Shown piece by piece: positions 41,872-52,255 of a stretch of DNA of 64,000 nt. The notes below the pieces were generated by a model. That model was not told where the DNA came from, did not search any database, and saw only the letters and a program-made list of their open reading frames with translations. The stretch is from contig NZ_CP068023.1 in assembly GCF_016695175.1 (NCBI RefSeq), positions 112,501 to 176,500 on the forward strand. The letters are read 5' to 3'. The position numbers and the translations under genes were made by a program. Source of the stretch: Pseudoalteromonas sp. GCY (GTDB taxonomy: Bacteria; Pseudomonadota; Gammaproteobacteria; Enterobacterales; Alteromonadaceae). Position 1 is the first letter of the stretch; every line of letters starts with the position of its first letter.

Positions 41872-44800
41872 ATGCAAGATGATTTTTTAGCGGATATTGA
41901 TAGCGATATATTGAGTTTACTGTTAGAGCAAGATGCCAGCGAAGGGATCCCTCATCTATCCGGTCATACCGCACCCTTATCATATTTACAGCAACAGCTT
42001 TGGACGCTGCAAGCATTAGATGAGTCGAATACAAGTTATCTTATGCCTGTCGTTTTTGAAGTTCATGGTCAAGTCGATGCCGTCAAGTTAGAGTTGGCTT
42101 TACAAGCTGTGATTGCCAATCACAGTGTATTTAGAACGCAATTTATCGCAAATGGTAATGAGCCAACACAAGTTGAGCTAGACAGTGCTGTTTTTTCGTT
42201 AGAACAAGTTCGTAGTGATAAATGCAGAGCGAGTTATCTGGCGAGCGAAGAATTAAAAACTTGGTTAATGACAGCTAACGATTTAACACAAGTGCCGCAA
42301 CTCAAAGCTCAACTCATCAGTTGCGCCGATCAGTTGCAAATTCTAGCATTAAGTTATCATCACCTCGTTTCTGATGGTTGGTCTAACAACCTGATTTTGG
42401 CCGATCTAAAAAGCGCCTATCAGGGACTTACCTTGTCTAAGCCTGCATTACGTTACCTTGATTTTGCACATTGGCAACGCAGCGAACTGTCTGACACGCA
42501 TCCTGCCATTGGGTTTTGGCAGCATTATTTAAGTGCCCCGCGACAACCAGTGCAATTACACCAGCAGCGTATCACGTCTAATAAGCTAAGCTCAGAAGGC
42601 GCGCGTCAGCAATTTACGCTCAATACGCCGTTAGGTGTGGAGCTTAATGATTTTTGTAAACGAAATCAGGTCACGCCGTTTGCATCCTTGCTGGCGGTAT
42701 GGCAGTTATTGTTATCTCGCCACCAAGGGAATGATCAATTTGTTGTTGGAGTCCCCAACGCGGGTCGCTCGCAAGAGCAAGTGCAAGACATCGTTGGCTG
42801 CTTTATTACCACGCAAGCCTATCGCTGTGAGGCCCATGCTGCTCGATCTTTTATTGATGTTGTGAAACGAATACAAGGACATGCACTTACTTGCACGCAA
42901 TACAGTGATGTACCGTTTGAATATGTGTTGTCGGTGTTACCAGAGCATCGCGCTGAGCAGTATCAAGGTAGTTTTTTTCAAGTGGGGTTTGATTGCCAAC
43001 CGCAGTTACAAGGACAACTCAATTTCGCTGATTTCTCGCTTGAACCTGTCGTGGGGGGCAATACACAGAGTAAGTTTGCCATTGCGCTATCGGTGCAAAC
43101 TAGCGAGGCCAATATAGCGTGTGAAATTGAGTACGATCTCGCGCAGTTTGATCTCCAATATATACAGACATTACAACGAGAGTTTTGTTTGCTGCTTACC
43201 CATGCGCTCGGACATGAAAATGAGACCATTGGCAATTGGATTGATGTGGCCTACGAAAATCAGCGCCCATATTTACCTGAAAGTAACGCGAGTAAGGGTA
43301 AAACCTTGGCTCAAGTTGAGAAGTTAACGCACACCTTAATTCGCCAACAGGCACTTGCCACGCCAACAAATACCGCAATGATTTTTCAAGATCATCACTT
43401 TGATTATCAGTGGTTAGAAGCACATGCTAACTATATTGCCTCACAACTACAAACTTGTGGAGTGCAGGCTGGGGAGGTTGTGGGTATTGCACTGCCAAGG
43501 TCCCCTTATTTAATAGCAAGCTTGCTGGCGTGCTTTAAGTCTGGAGTGACCTATTTACCACTGGACGCTAAGCTGCCCGAAGATAAGCTAACTCACATGA
43601 TAGAAGATAGCGGCTGTGTTTTGGTATTGGGCGAGCAATTGCACTTATCATCACTTCCTTTGATAGCGGAAGATGCATTAGTTTGCTCGGATACATCGGG
43701 TTGGTTTACACAAGACTTAGCAATTAACGTCCATCCCGAGCATATCGCTTATCTTAACTACACCTCTGGCTCGACGGGTCAAGCGAAAGGGGTGGCGGTA
43801 GCACATGGAGCGCTTAGCCGTTATATATTTACGGCAGGTGATTTTATTAATCTTACTCAACAAGATGTGGTTTTACAGTTTGCGACGGCGAACTTTGATG
43901 CCTTTGTTGAGCAGGTCTTCCCAACCTTGGTGGTTGGCGCTGCACTGGTTATTCGAGACGATAGCTTGTGGGATGCACAACAATTATTTGAGCAGGCCAG
44001 TAAACATCGCATCAGTGTTATGGACTTAAGTGCCGCTTATTGGCGCCAAGTAGCTGAAGATTGGTGTTATTTAATGCCCAAGCACAATTGGCGCTTACCG
44101 GCTTTACGACAGGTGCATTCCGGTGGCGAAGCCATGTCAAAACAAGCAATCAGCGCTTGGCGACAAGCAGGCTTGGCAGACGTAAAATTGGTCAATACCT
44201 ATGGACCCACCGAAATTGTGGTGGAGGCCGCAATCTTTGATTGTACTGAGATCGATGTTGCGCATATCGACTCTGTTCCTATTGGTACTGCCATTGCAGA
44301 GCGTAAACTCTATGTACTAGATACAGAGCTAAACTTAGTACCACAAGGGCAAGCGGGTGAACTCTATATCGGAGGCGATATTCTGGCTCAGGGTTACTTT
44401 GACCGAGCCGGTCAAACTGCAGCAAGCTTTGTGGCCGACCCATTTAGTGATTCAGGCAAACGTTTATATCGCACTGGAGATTTGGTGAGATGGAACGAAC
44501 ACGCGCAACTTGAGTTTATTGGCCGAGTCGATAACCAAGTCAAAATCCGTGGTTTCCGAGTCGAGATTGAAGAAGTAGAGCTTAAATTACGTGCGATGGC
44601 AGGCGTGAGTGATGTGGCTGTTGTCGCTCAGCAGCATGCAGGAACAACTAGGTTACTCGCTTATCTCTGTTCACATAGAACGGCACAAGACATTCAAGCC
44701 GATACCAGAGCGGCGCTACCCGAATACATGGTTCCTGCAGTATTTATACTAATGGATAGTCTGCCACTGAACGCCAATGGCAAAGTGGATCGTTCAGCTT

Positions 44801-47800
44801 TACCTGCACCCAAGCACCAAGAGCAAACGCAAATCACGGCCTGTGTTGGTGAGGTTGAGCAATTGATCGCTGCAATCTGGTGCAAATTATTTAATCTGGA
44901 GCAAATTGGCCGAGATGATAACTTTTTTGCGCTCGGTGGCGACTCGATAATTTGTTTACAAATGGTGTCTTTGTGTCGTCAAGCCGGTTGGGAAGTCTCA
45001 CCTGGAGATGTATTTGAAGCGCAAACCGTAGCGAGTATAGCGGCGCTTGCCGTCAAGTTGGCTGAGCCAAATCCGAGCGACATGGAAGAAGTTAAAGGGC
45101 ATGCACCACTTTTGCCTATTCAGCAGGCCTTTTTTGAGCAGCGAGAGCATGCACCAAATCATTACAACCAAGCGGTCATGTTGCGCTTGGAGCAAGCGTT
45201 GGATTGGCATGTACTCCAGCAAGTGATAGGCCGACTCATTCAGCATCATGATGCCCTAAGGCTAACATTTAGCAAGGACAGTCAAGGTTATTGGCAACAA
45301 TCTTTTGGCGATTATCACGAGTCGATGCTGGCGCAGGTTTTCACAATGCATCAAGTGGAGTGTGAACAGCTCACTCCGCTGGCAGAGGAAATACAAGCAA
45401 GCTTGAATATTCAAGATGGGCCTTTGATGCGTGCGGCAGTGATGACAGTAGCCGACGGCAGCTATCGTGTCTTGCTGGTGGTTCATCACTTGGTGATTGA
45501 TGGCGTGTCTTGGCGCATTGTGTTGGATGATTTAGCAACTGGCTATGAGCAGTTGCTAAATTCTGCTGATTGGCAGCCACCAGCCAAGTCGAGCAGTGTG
45601 AAAAAGTGGGCCGAAGCGCTACAGCACTATGCTGAAGCGTTTGCTGATGAAGCTAATTTTTGGCATATGCAAACCGCGTCTCCTTTACCTTTCCCATATA
45701 AGAATGCAGACGCAAGTGCAGTTGAAGCCAACGTAGCAACCGCAGAACATCAATGTTCTGTAGAGCTCACAACACAGTTACTGACCCAAGCAAGTCGGCC
45801 ATATCGCACTCAAGTTAATGACTTATTATTGAGTGCGCTGAGTGAGGCGGTGTATCGCTGGCTAGGAAAAGATGAATATGTGCTCCATTTGGAAGGACAT
45901 GGTCGAGAGCCTTGGCAATCAGAGATTGATTTGAGTCGAACTGTGGGTTGGTTTACCGCTATGTTCCCGCTAAAACTATCGCGCCACGGCAACTGGCTCG
46001 ACACGATTACTGGCATAAAAGAGGCTTTGCGTAGGATCCCAAATAAAGGAATTGGCTATGGCGCACTTAAGTATGCCAATTCCACCACACCTACACATTC
46101 GCCAGAAATTGCGGATATAGAATTTAACTATTTAGGTCAGTTAGACAATAACTTTACCAGTGATGGTATATGGCAACCTGCTGTTGAATCTACAGGGGCA
46201 AGCCATAATGGCTTGGCAAAGGTGACGAGTGAGCTGGCGATACAAGCACAGGTCTTAGGAGGGCAGCTCCAGATCCGCGCAAGTTTTGTTGAGGCTCGAC
46301 TGAGCACAGGCGCAGTGAATGATTTTATGAGATTGTTCCAGCAATGCTTGGAGGAGTTGGTAAGCCACTGCGAAACAGCAACCGCAAAACTAAGTCGGTC
46401 TGATGTGCCACTAGCGCAACTCTCGGACGACACATTACGTCAGTTAGATGCTGAGAAAATCAGCAAAGTTTATCCTCTTTCAGCGATGCAAGAAGGCATG
46501 CTTTTCCACGCTTTGTACAGTGACAATAGTGCTTACATAAATCAAATGCAGTTCGCTGTAACCGGTTTAGATATAGACGCATTTAGCGCTGCTTGGCAAC
46601 GAGTGACAGATCGCCATGATGCGTTAAGAACGGGCTTACTCACCCAGGTCACGCCGCCACATCAATATGTTGTTACATCGCATCAGGCAGATATCACGGT
46701 ACTTGATTGGTCTATGAAAAGCCGAGATGTACAGGCTGAACTCGGTCAGTTGGCAAAGCAGCAAGTGGCATCAGGCTTTAATTTAGAGAAAGACATTGGC
46801 TTTAACCGTGTGGTTATCGTTCGACTCAATGCCACGCAATACAGAGTTATTTGGACCAATCACCATTTATTCACTGACGGCTGGAGTGCTTCTCGAATGA
46901 TGGGCGAACTACTTAGTGCCTATCAAGGACAAGCGCTGACGGCTGTAACTGGTCAGTACGACAGTTATATTGCGTTTTTACAAGCACAAGACCAAGTGCA
47001 GAATAGCCGTTATTGGCAACAGCAGTTACAACTATTGAGTGAGCCTTGCTCGCTGTTCAATCAAGCGGAAAAATCGCATGTAGCAGAAAACCAAGCCGGT
47101 CAAACAAGCAGGATTATTGACTCCACACGGACCGAAACCCTCCTGTCTTTTTGTCGTCGCCAGCAGATCACGGTAAACACGTTGATCCAAGCCGCATGGT
47201 CATTGGTATTGAAAACCGCTCTCGGACGCAATGCCGTCTGTTTTGGCTCGGTGACCTCAGGGCGACCACCGCAGCTTCCCCAAAGTGATAGCATGCTCGG
47301 TTTGTTTATCAATACGTTGCCGACCATAGTAACGCTGGAGCCAGAATTGCCCGTTGGACAATGGTTGCAGCAGCTACAACGCCAAGGCATGGCTGCACGT
47401 GAGCATGAATATACTCCCTTAAGTGATGTTCAAAAATGGGCAAGAGAAGGAGGATTGGACTGCCCAAATGGATTATTTGATACATTGGTTGTCTTTGAAA
47501 ACTACCCGATAGCGGAGGCACTTCAGCAAGCTGATAAGGGATCCACGCAATTCGAGCTTGTGGCTAGCCGCGAAGAGACGGATTACCCACTGACGGTATC
47601 GATTTCACAGCAAGAGACCATCGACATTGCTTTTCACTACCAACTCGCAGCATTAAATAATGTTGAGGCAAAGCACTTACTTGAGCGCTTTGTACTTATT
47701 ATTTCGCAGTTGGCGCAAGGGGTGATGCAGCCGCTTGGCAATATAACCGCATTGAGTGCGGAGCAGGAAAAGGCATTACTTGAACTTGGTGATCCCCGAA

Positions 47801-50800
47801 GCAGGCAGGAAACACAAAAAGTCGATATTATTGAATGCTTATACCAGCAAGCTGAGATACATCAGCATAGTGCACGGATCCACTTTGAAGACCAGTCACT
47901 GAGTTATCAGGCTCTGTTGGCACATAGCGAAAAGATAGCCGATGGTCTCCAACGCCAAGGGATCCACCGTGAAGATCGTGTTGCATTATTAATGAGGACA
48001 GGACTCGATACGCTCGCAAGTATCTTAGCCATTTGGCAGCTTGGTGCAATATACGTCCCTCTTGATTCCGACTCTCCAGAATCCCGTCTGCATGATATCC
48101 TTGCAGTGAGTAAACCGCGATTGGTGCTACATCAAGGGAAAGGGCTTGAGCACTGTGCTGTTGAGCAAATTTCTCTTAGCAATATCATAAACCTAGCGAG
48201 CCACGCTAAGCGAGAAGTATCTATTCAGCATCCACAGCAATTGGCATACCTGGTGTTTACCTCAGGCTCTACTGGCAAACCAAAAGGGGTTGCGGTCACA
48301 CGAGCTGCACTATTGAGCCATTGTTTGGCAATAGCCGATGCTTATCAATACAAGGCCGCCGATCATGCTTTGGCATTTGCTTCATTGGGCTTTGATGCTG
48401 GGCTTGAGCAGGTTTTTGTGCCGTTGTTAATGGGTGCCCAACTCACTATGGTGAATGGTAAAACGCTATTACCAGAGCAGTGTAGTGAACTCATCACTGC
48501 CAAGCAGATCAATATCGTCGACTTACCGCGCGCCTATTTACAGCACTTACCGCATCTTGATGCGGTTCGCTTGTGCATTGTGGGTGGCGAGGCTTGGCCA
48601 GTGCAAGAACTACTTCAATGGCGTCAGCGTGCACCTCACACACAATTTATCAATGCTTATGGGCCAACAGAAACAGTGATCACGCCGACCATTTGGCAAG
48701 ACGATAACACTTCATTGCTCGACAGCGTTTATGTGCCGATTGGTTCAGTCGTTGGCGAGCGTCATGCCTACGTGTTGAGCGAAGAGCTTAACCTTACGCC
48801 GCAAGGTGGAATTGGTGAATTGTACATTGCAGGTACGTTGGCACAAGGTTATTTTGCTAGAGCGGATTTAACCGCAGAGCGCTTTATCGCAAACCCATTT
48901 AGCGATAAAGGCGAGCGCTTATATCGTACAGGTGATCTGGTGCGTTGGGGCAAGCAAGGCGAACTTGTTTATCACGGGCGTGCGGATCAACAAGTTAAAG
49001 TACGCGGTTATCGAATTGAATTGGCTGAAATCGAAAAGCAGATCACGGCAATACCTAGCGTAAATAGTGCACTGGTCCGTCTGCAAGAAACTCAGCAAGG
49101 GGCACAGCTAGTTGCTTATGTGATAGGAGAGGATCTGGATCTCAATGCGCTGCAAACACAAGCTCAGCAGAGGTTACCTGATTATATGCAACCGGCTCAT
49201 TGGTTTGCATTGGCCCAATTTCCGTTGACTATAAACGGAAAAGTAGATGTAAAAGCGTTACCTCAGCCCTCACGGCAAGCAAGCCAAACTGAAAGCCATG
49301 CAATGAACACTCACGAAAAGCAACTGGCGGTGATTTGGCAGGCGCTATTAGGCGTTGAAGCATCATTCCATAGCCAATTTTTCCATGCGGGTGGGGATTC
49401 TATTCTAGCTATGAGGTTGACCTCGCAAATCAATCAAACATTTGGATTGAATCTAGGGGTCAGGGAAATCTTTGAGCACAGTGAATTTACTGCGTTGGCA
49501 CAATATATCGCTGAGCAGCATCAAGCGAATAGGGAAGCTGAAGCGGTTGCACTACAAGCACTGCCTTTCGAGCAGCAAGTGCCCGTATCGGCGGAGCAGC
49601 GTAGTCTCTGGATCACGGACAAATTAAGTGAAGAAAAAGATAAAGCGGCTTATAACATCACTACGAGTGTGAATCTCTTTGGTGAGCTTGACGTGGTAAG
49701 TCTGCAGCAAGCATTTACTCTGTTACTGGCGTGGCATCGTACGTTCAGTTATCGCTTTATTGAGTTAGAAGGAGATGTGGTTGCGCTTTACAGTGAGGAA
49801 AATGAACTGAATTGGCAGTTCGTGAAACTGACTGATAGCTTAGAGCAAAATACGCAAGAGGCGACCGAGTTGCGTCAACACTTCGAGCGCACACCGTTTG
49901 ATTTAGCACAAGATGTTTTACTAAGAGTGTTGCTGGTCGAGATTGCGGATAAACACTATCAGTTAACCATTAATATGCATCACATCGTCAGTGATGGGTG
50001 GTCTATGGGTAACCTGGTGCAGCAGGTTGGTGAGTTTTATTTGGCACAGGTTGAGAAACGCGAAGCCGTTTTACCCGCGCTGCAAGTTCAATATAGTGAT
50101 TATGCTAAGTGGCAGCAGCTGCGCTTGGTAAGTGATGAGGCGCGCGAGGTTGCTCAGTATTGGCGTACTCAATTGGCCGATGCACCTATGCAAACCCTGA
50201 TCCCACTGCATTCACCGCGTCCTGAAAATAGTGATACAAAAGGTGAAGTCATCGACTTTACCATCGTGGCTGAGGTACGCCAAGCCATCGAGCAGTTGGC
50301 GCAACATCAGCAGTGTTCTGTCTTTAGTGTACTACTGGCAAGCTACGCGGCGTGGTTGTATGAAATAACTGGGCAGCAAGATTTAGTGCTAGGCACTGAT
50401 CTGTCGGGACGAGAACATGCCGACCTAGAACCTTTGATCGGGTATTTTATTAGGGTACTTCCATTGCGTATCCGCCTTACTGGCGCTATGGGCTTTGCTG
50501 AGCTGTGTGCGCATGTTCAACACACCTTACTCGATGTACAAAGCAATCAGTTGTTTACCTTAGATGGCGTGATTAATGAGGTCGGAGTACAAAGAACTGC
50601 GGGGTTGTCGCCATTATTCCAACAGCTTTTTGTAATGCAAAATACGCCAAAGCCGGATTGGCCAATTGAAGGGCTCAATATGGAAGGGCTCTCCTCTACA
50701 GATACATCGAGCAAGTTTGACTCAGCAATCTTTATTGATGCTCAAAAGAGCGCTTATCAAGGTCGTTGTTATTACAAGAGCGGACTATATCGACGAGATA

Positions 50801-50952
50801 AAATGCAAGTTGCACTGGATAGATGGTTAGCGTTGCTTGGGCAGTTAGTGCAACAGCCCGCACTAAGCTTAGCGACGTTCAGACCGCAAATTAGCAAACA
50901 GGCGAGTCAGAATAAGTTTAAATCAACGAAGTTTGCAAAGTTAAAGAAGTAG
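41872..50952 (+). CDS. NRPS C-A-PCP-E-C-A-PCP-C
   Basis: 3026 residues. Order: C (HHLVSDG, 163-169), A (YTSGSTGQAKG from 630), carrier (Ser1025), epimerisation (HHLVIDGVSW 1205-1214, EGHGREPW, NYLGQLD), C (HHLFTDG, 1664-1670), A (FTSGSTGKPKG from 2129), carrier (AGGDS, Ser2510), C (HHIVSDG, 2703-2709). The first A has code D-A-E-D-H-G-T-V-E-K, the same as the FAAL protein; the second reads D-A-E-D-I-G-A-I-T-K. Both suit basic residues (Lys, Arg or Orn), the first turned to the D form. Like its neighbour it ends with an unpaired C domain and a basic KFAKLKK tail. Confidence 0.93.
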   Translation: MQDDFLADIDSDILSLLLEQDASEGIPHLSGHTAPLSYLQQQLWTLQALDESNTSYLMPVVFEVHGQVDAVKLELALQAVIANHSVFRTQFIANGNEPTQVELDSAVFSLEQVRSDKCRASYLASEELKTWLMTANDLTQVPQLKAQLISCADQLQILALSYHHLVSDGWSNNLILADLKSAYQGLTLSKPALRYLDFAHWQRSELSDTHPAIGFWQHYLSAPRQPVQLHQQRITSNKLSSEGARQQFTLNTPLGVELNDFCKRNQVTPFASLLAVWQLLLSRHQGNDQFVVGVPNAGRSQEQVQDIVGCFITTQAYRCEAHAARSFIDVVKRIQGHALTCTQYSDVPFEYVLSVLPEHRAEQYQGSFFQVGFDCQPQLQGQLNFADFSLEPVVGGNTQSKFAIALSVQTSEANIACEIEYDLAQFDLQYIQTLQREFCLLLTHALGHENETIGNWIDVAYENQRPYLPESNASKGKTLAQVEKLTHTLIRQQALATPTNTAMIFQDHHFDYQWLEAHANYIASQLQTCGVQAGEVVGIALPRSPYLIASLLACFKSGVTYLPLDAKLPEDKLTHMIEDSGCVLVLGEQLHLSSLPLIAEDALVCSDTSGWFTQDLAINVHPEHIAYLNYTSGSTGQAKGVAVAHGALSRYIFTAGDFINLTQQDVVLQFATANFDAFVEQVFPTLVVGAALVIRDDSLWDAQQLFEQASKHRISVMDLSAAYWRQVAEDWCYLMPKHNWRLPALRQVHSGGEAMSKQAISAWRQAGLADVKLVNTYGPTEIVVEAAIFDCTEIDVAHIDSVPIGTAIAERKLYVLDTELNLVPQGQAGELYIGGDILAQGYFDRAGQTAASFVADPFSDSGKRLYRTGDLVRWNEHAQLEFIGRVDNQVKIRGFRVEIEEVELKLRAMAGVSDVAVVAQQHAGTTRLLAYLCSHRTAQDIQADTRAALPEYMVPAVFILMDSLPLNANGKVDRSALPAPKHQEQTQITACVGEVEQLIAAIWCKLFNLEQIGRDDNFFALGGDSIICLQMVSLCRQAGWEVSPGDVFEAQTVASIAALAVKLAEPNPSDMEEVKGHAPLLPIQQAFFEQREHAPNHYNQAVMLRLEQALDWHVLQQVIGRLIQHHDALRLTFSKDSQGYWQQSFGDYHESMLAQVFTMHQVECEQLTPLAEEIQASLNIQDGPLMRAAVMTVADGSYRVLLVVHHLVIDGVSWRIVLDDLATGYEQLLNSADWQPPAKSSSVKKWAEALQHYAEAFADEANFWHMQTASPLPFPYKNADASAVEANVATAEHQCSVELTTQLLTQASRPYRTQVNDLLLSALSEAVYRWLGKDEYVLHLEGHGREPWQSEIDLSRTVGWFTAMFPLKLSRHGNWLDTITGIKEALRRIPNKGIGYGALKYANSTTPTHSPEIADIEFNYLGQLDNNFTSDGIWQPAVESTGASHNGLAKVTSELAIQAQVLGGQLQIRASFVEARLSTGAVNDFMRLFQQCLEELVSHCETATAKLSRSDVPLAQLSDDTLRQLDAEKISKVYPLSAMQEGMLFHALYSDNSAYINQMQFAVTGLDIDAFSAAWQRVTDRHDALRTGLLTQVTPPHQYVVTSHQADITVLDWSMKSRDVQAELGQLAKQQVASGFNLEKDIGFNRVVIVRLNATQYRVIWTNHHLFTDGWSASRMMGELLSAYQGQALTAVTGQYDSYIAFLQAQDQVQNSRYWQQQLQLLSEPCSLFNQAEKSHVAENQAGQTSRIIDSTRTETLLSFCRRQQITVNTLIQAAWSLVLKTALGRNAVCFGSVTSGRPPQLPQSDSMLGLFINTLPTIVTLEPELPVGQWLQQLQRQGMAAREHEYTPLSDVQKWAREGGLDCPNGLFDTLVVFENYPIAEALQQADKGSTQFELVASREETDYPLTVSISQQETIDIAFHYQLAALNNVEAKHLLERFVLIISQLAQGVMQPLGNITALSAEQEKALLELGDPRSRQETQKVDIIECLYQQAEIHQHSARIHFEDQSLSYQALLAHSEKIADGLQRQGIHREDRVALLMRTGLDTLASILAIWQLGAIYVPLDSDSPESRLHDILAVSKPRLVLHQGKGLEHCAVEQISLSNIINLASHAKREVSIQHPQQLAYLVFTSGSTGKPKGVAVTRAALLSHCLAIADAYQYKAADHALAFASLGFDAGLEQVFVPLLMGAQLTMVNGKTLLPEQCSELITAKQINIVDLPRAYLQHLPHLDAVRLCIVGGEAWPVQELLQWRQRAPHTQFINAYGPTETVITPTIWQDDNTSLLDSVYVPIGSVVGERHAYVLSEELNLTPQGGIGELYIAGTLAQGYFARADLTAERFIANPFSDKGERLYRTGDLVRWGKQGELVYHGRADQQVKVRGYRIELAEIEKQITAIPSVNSALVRLQETQQGAQLVAYVIGEDLDLNALQTQAQQRLPDYMQPAHWFALAQFPLTINGKVDVKALPQPSRQASQTESHAMNTHEKQLAVIWQALLGVEASFHSQFFHAGGDSILAMRLTSQINQTFGLNLGVREIFEHSEFTALAQYIAEQHQANREAEAVALQALPFEQQVPVSAEQRSLWITDKLSEEKDKAAYNITTSVNLFGELDVVSLQQAFTLLLAWHRTFSYRFIELEGDVVALYSEENELNWQFVKLTDSLEQNTQEATELRQHFERTPFDLAQDVLLRVLLVEIADKHYQLTINMHHIVSDGWSMGNLVQQVGEFYLAQVEKREAVLPALQVQYSDYAKWQQLRLVSDEAREVAQYWRTQLADAPMQTLIPLHSPRPENSDTKGEVIDFTIVAEVRQAIEQLAQHQQCSVFSVLLASYAAWLYEITGQQDLVLGTDLSGREHADLEPLIGYFIRVLPLRIRLTGAMGFAELCAHVQHTLLDVQSNQLFTLDGVINEVGVQRTAGLSPLFQQLFVMQNTPKPDWPIEGLNMEGLSSTDTSSKFDSAIFIDAQKSAYQGRCYYKSGLYRRDKMQVALDRWLALLGQLVQQPALSLATFRPQISKQASQNKFKSTKFAKLKK

Positions 50953-50989
50953 CGAACTCCATATCATAACTGGTTTAACTATCTGTATA

Positions 50990-51019
50990 AAAATGAGGTG
51001 CGAGATGCACCTCATTTTT
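50990..51019 (+). terminator. Terminator after the largest NRPS gene
   Basis: Arms AAAATGAGGTGC and GCACCTCATTTT around GAGAT, followed by T. The hydroxylase gene beyond it has its own ECF box. Confidence 0.9.
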
Positions 51020-51051
51020 GATTCAAATCAAGTAAATCTTCTACTTTGTAG

Positions 51052-51076
51052 TAAAGAAAATAATTTGTCTTACGTC
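51052..51076 (+). promoter_or_regulatory. Probable ECF sigma promoter before the hydroxylase gene
   Basis: GTAAAG, 16 bases, CGTC: one mismatch in the -35 element relative to the other boxes, same spacing. It follows a terminator and lies 103 bases before the hydroxylase start. Confidence 0.6.
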
Positions 51077-51178
51077 ATATCGCTAAGCAGACCAACTCAA
51101 GGTAGCAGGGCGATGTTCTATTGGAGGTCCGATAGTTCATTACCGCGGATTGGTATGAGTCTATGACAGGAGAAAACG

Positions 51179-52240
51179 ATGACGTCCACTGTGCGAAAAG
51201 GTAAATTTTCATCACTTAAAAAAGGGGTAAAACCCGCAGCTAGCGCTACTCAGGCTGCAACTTCTACGACATTTTTCCCAGGAGCTGAAGGGTTTCCTGC
51301 GGTGATCCAGCCAACCAGCAAAGATTTGGACCCGTACATTTGGGCTGAAGCAAATCGAGACTTTATAGAAACTAACTTGCTGAAATATTCAGGGTTAGTC
51401 TTTCGCGGCTTTGGCCTAAAAACACCGCAGGAGTTCGAGCAGTTTGCAAGTGCGATTCAGCCTGGGCTTTATGGTAATTATGGTGATCTGCCTAAAAAAG
51501 AGGGCGGCAAGAAGACGTATAAATCAACACCCTATCCTGAAAACAAAATGATCCTTTATCACAATGAGAGCTCTCACTTAGAGCAGTGGCCTCGTAAACA
51601 GTGGTTTTTTTGTGAACTACCTTCTCCTGTTGGCGGTACAACCCCGATTGTCGATTGTCGTCGCATGTTATCTGTGTTGCCAAGTGAGTTGGTTAAGAAA
51701 ATTGAAGAAAAAGGCCTGCTCTATCTTCGCAATTTCCACAAAAGTGTGGATGTAAGTTGGCAGCATTTTTATAAGACCAATAGCAAAGCAGAAGTGGAAG
51801 AGCGACTCCGTGCAGCAGGTATTGAATACAGCTGGTTAGAAAACGATGGCTTACAAACTAAAACTAAAACCCATGGGGTAATAGTCCATCCGCTTACGAA
51901 AGAAAGGTCGTTCTTTAACCAAGTTCAATTGCATCATATCGCCTGTTTGGAGCCAGAGGTTAAAGAAAGCCTTATTGAACTGGTAGGTGAGCAAAGATTA
52001 CCTAGGCATGTCTACTTTGGTGATGGAAGTGCGATTAGTGAGGAAGAAATGGCGATTATTGGTGCCGCATACGAAACCTGTGCTGTTCGCTTTGACTGGC
52101 AACAAGGAGATGTAGTGATGCTAGATAATATGCTTGCTGCACACGCAAGAGATCCATTCGAGGGTCCACGAAAAATCGTTGTTGCGATGGGGGACATCTA
52201 TACGCAACAAGAGTTACAACACGCAAATAACGTACAGTAA
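51179..52240 (+). CDS. SyrP-like Fe(II)/2-oxoglutarate aspartyl beta-hydroxylase
   Basis: 353 residues, AGGAG upstream. TauD/TfdA superfamily of the SyrP branch: YHNESSH, WFFCELPSPVGGTTPI, VYFGDGSAI, QGDVVMLDNMLAAHARDPFEGPRK. The iron ligands are probably His128, Glu130 and His322; Arg near the end (GPRK) should bind 2-oxoglutarate. Such enzymes hydroxylate carrier-bound Asp at the beta carbon, giving a bidentate iron ligand. The next gene, 15 bases on, encodes an Asp-loading NRPS, its obvious partner. It is stand-alone, not fused to an NRPS. The N-terminal KGKFSSLKKG resembles the tails of the two preceding NRPSs. Confidence 0.9.
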   Translation: MTSTVRKGKFSSLKKGVKPAASATQAATSTTFFPGAEGFPAVIQPTSKDLDPYIWAEANRDFIETNLLKYSGLVFRGFGLKTPQEFEQFASAIQPGLYGNYGDLPKKEGGKKTYKSTPYPENKMILYHNESSHLEQWPRKQWFFCELPSPVGGTTPIVDCRRMLSVLPSELVKKIEEKGLLYLRNFHKSVDVSWQHFYKTNSKAEVEERLRAAGIEYSWLENDGLQTKTKTHGVIVHPLTKERSFFNQVQLHHIACLEPEVKESLIELVGEQRLPRHVYFGDGSAISEEEMAIIGAAYETCAVRFDWQQGDVVMLDNMLAAHARDPFEGPRKIVVAMGDIYTQQELQHANNVQ

Positions 52241-52255
52241 AAGGTAGTGTATCTT

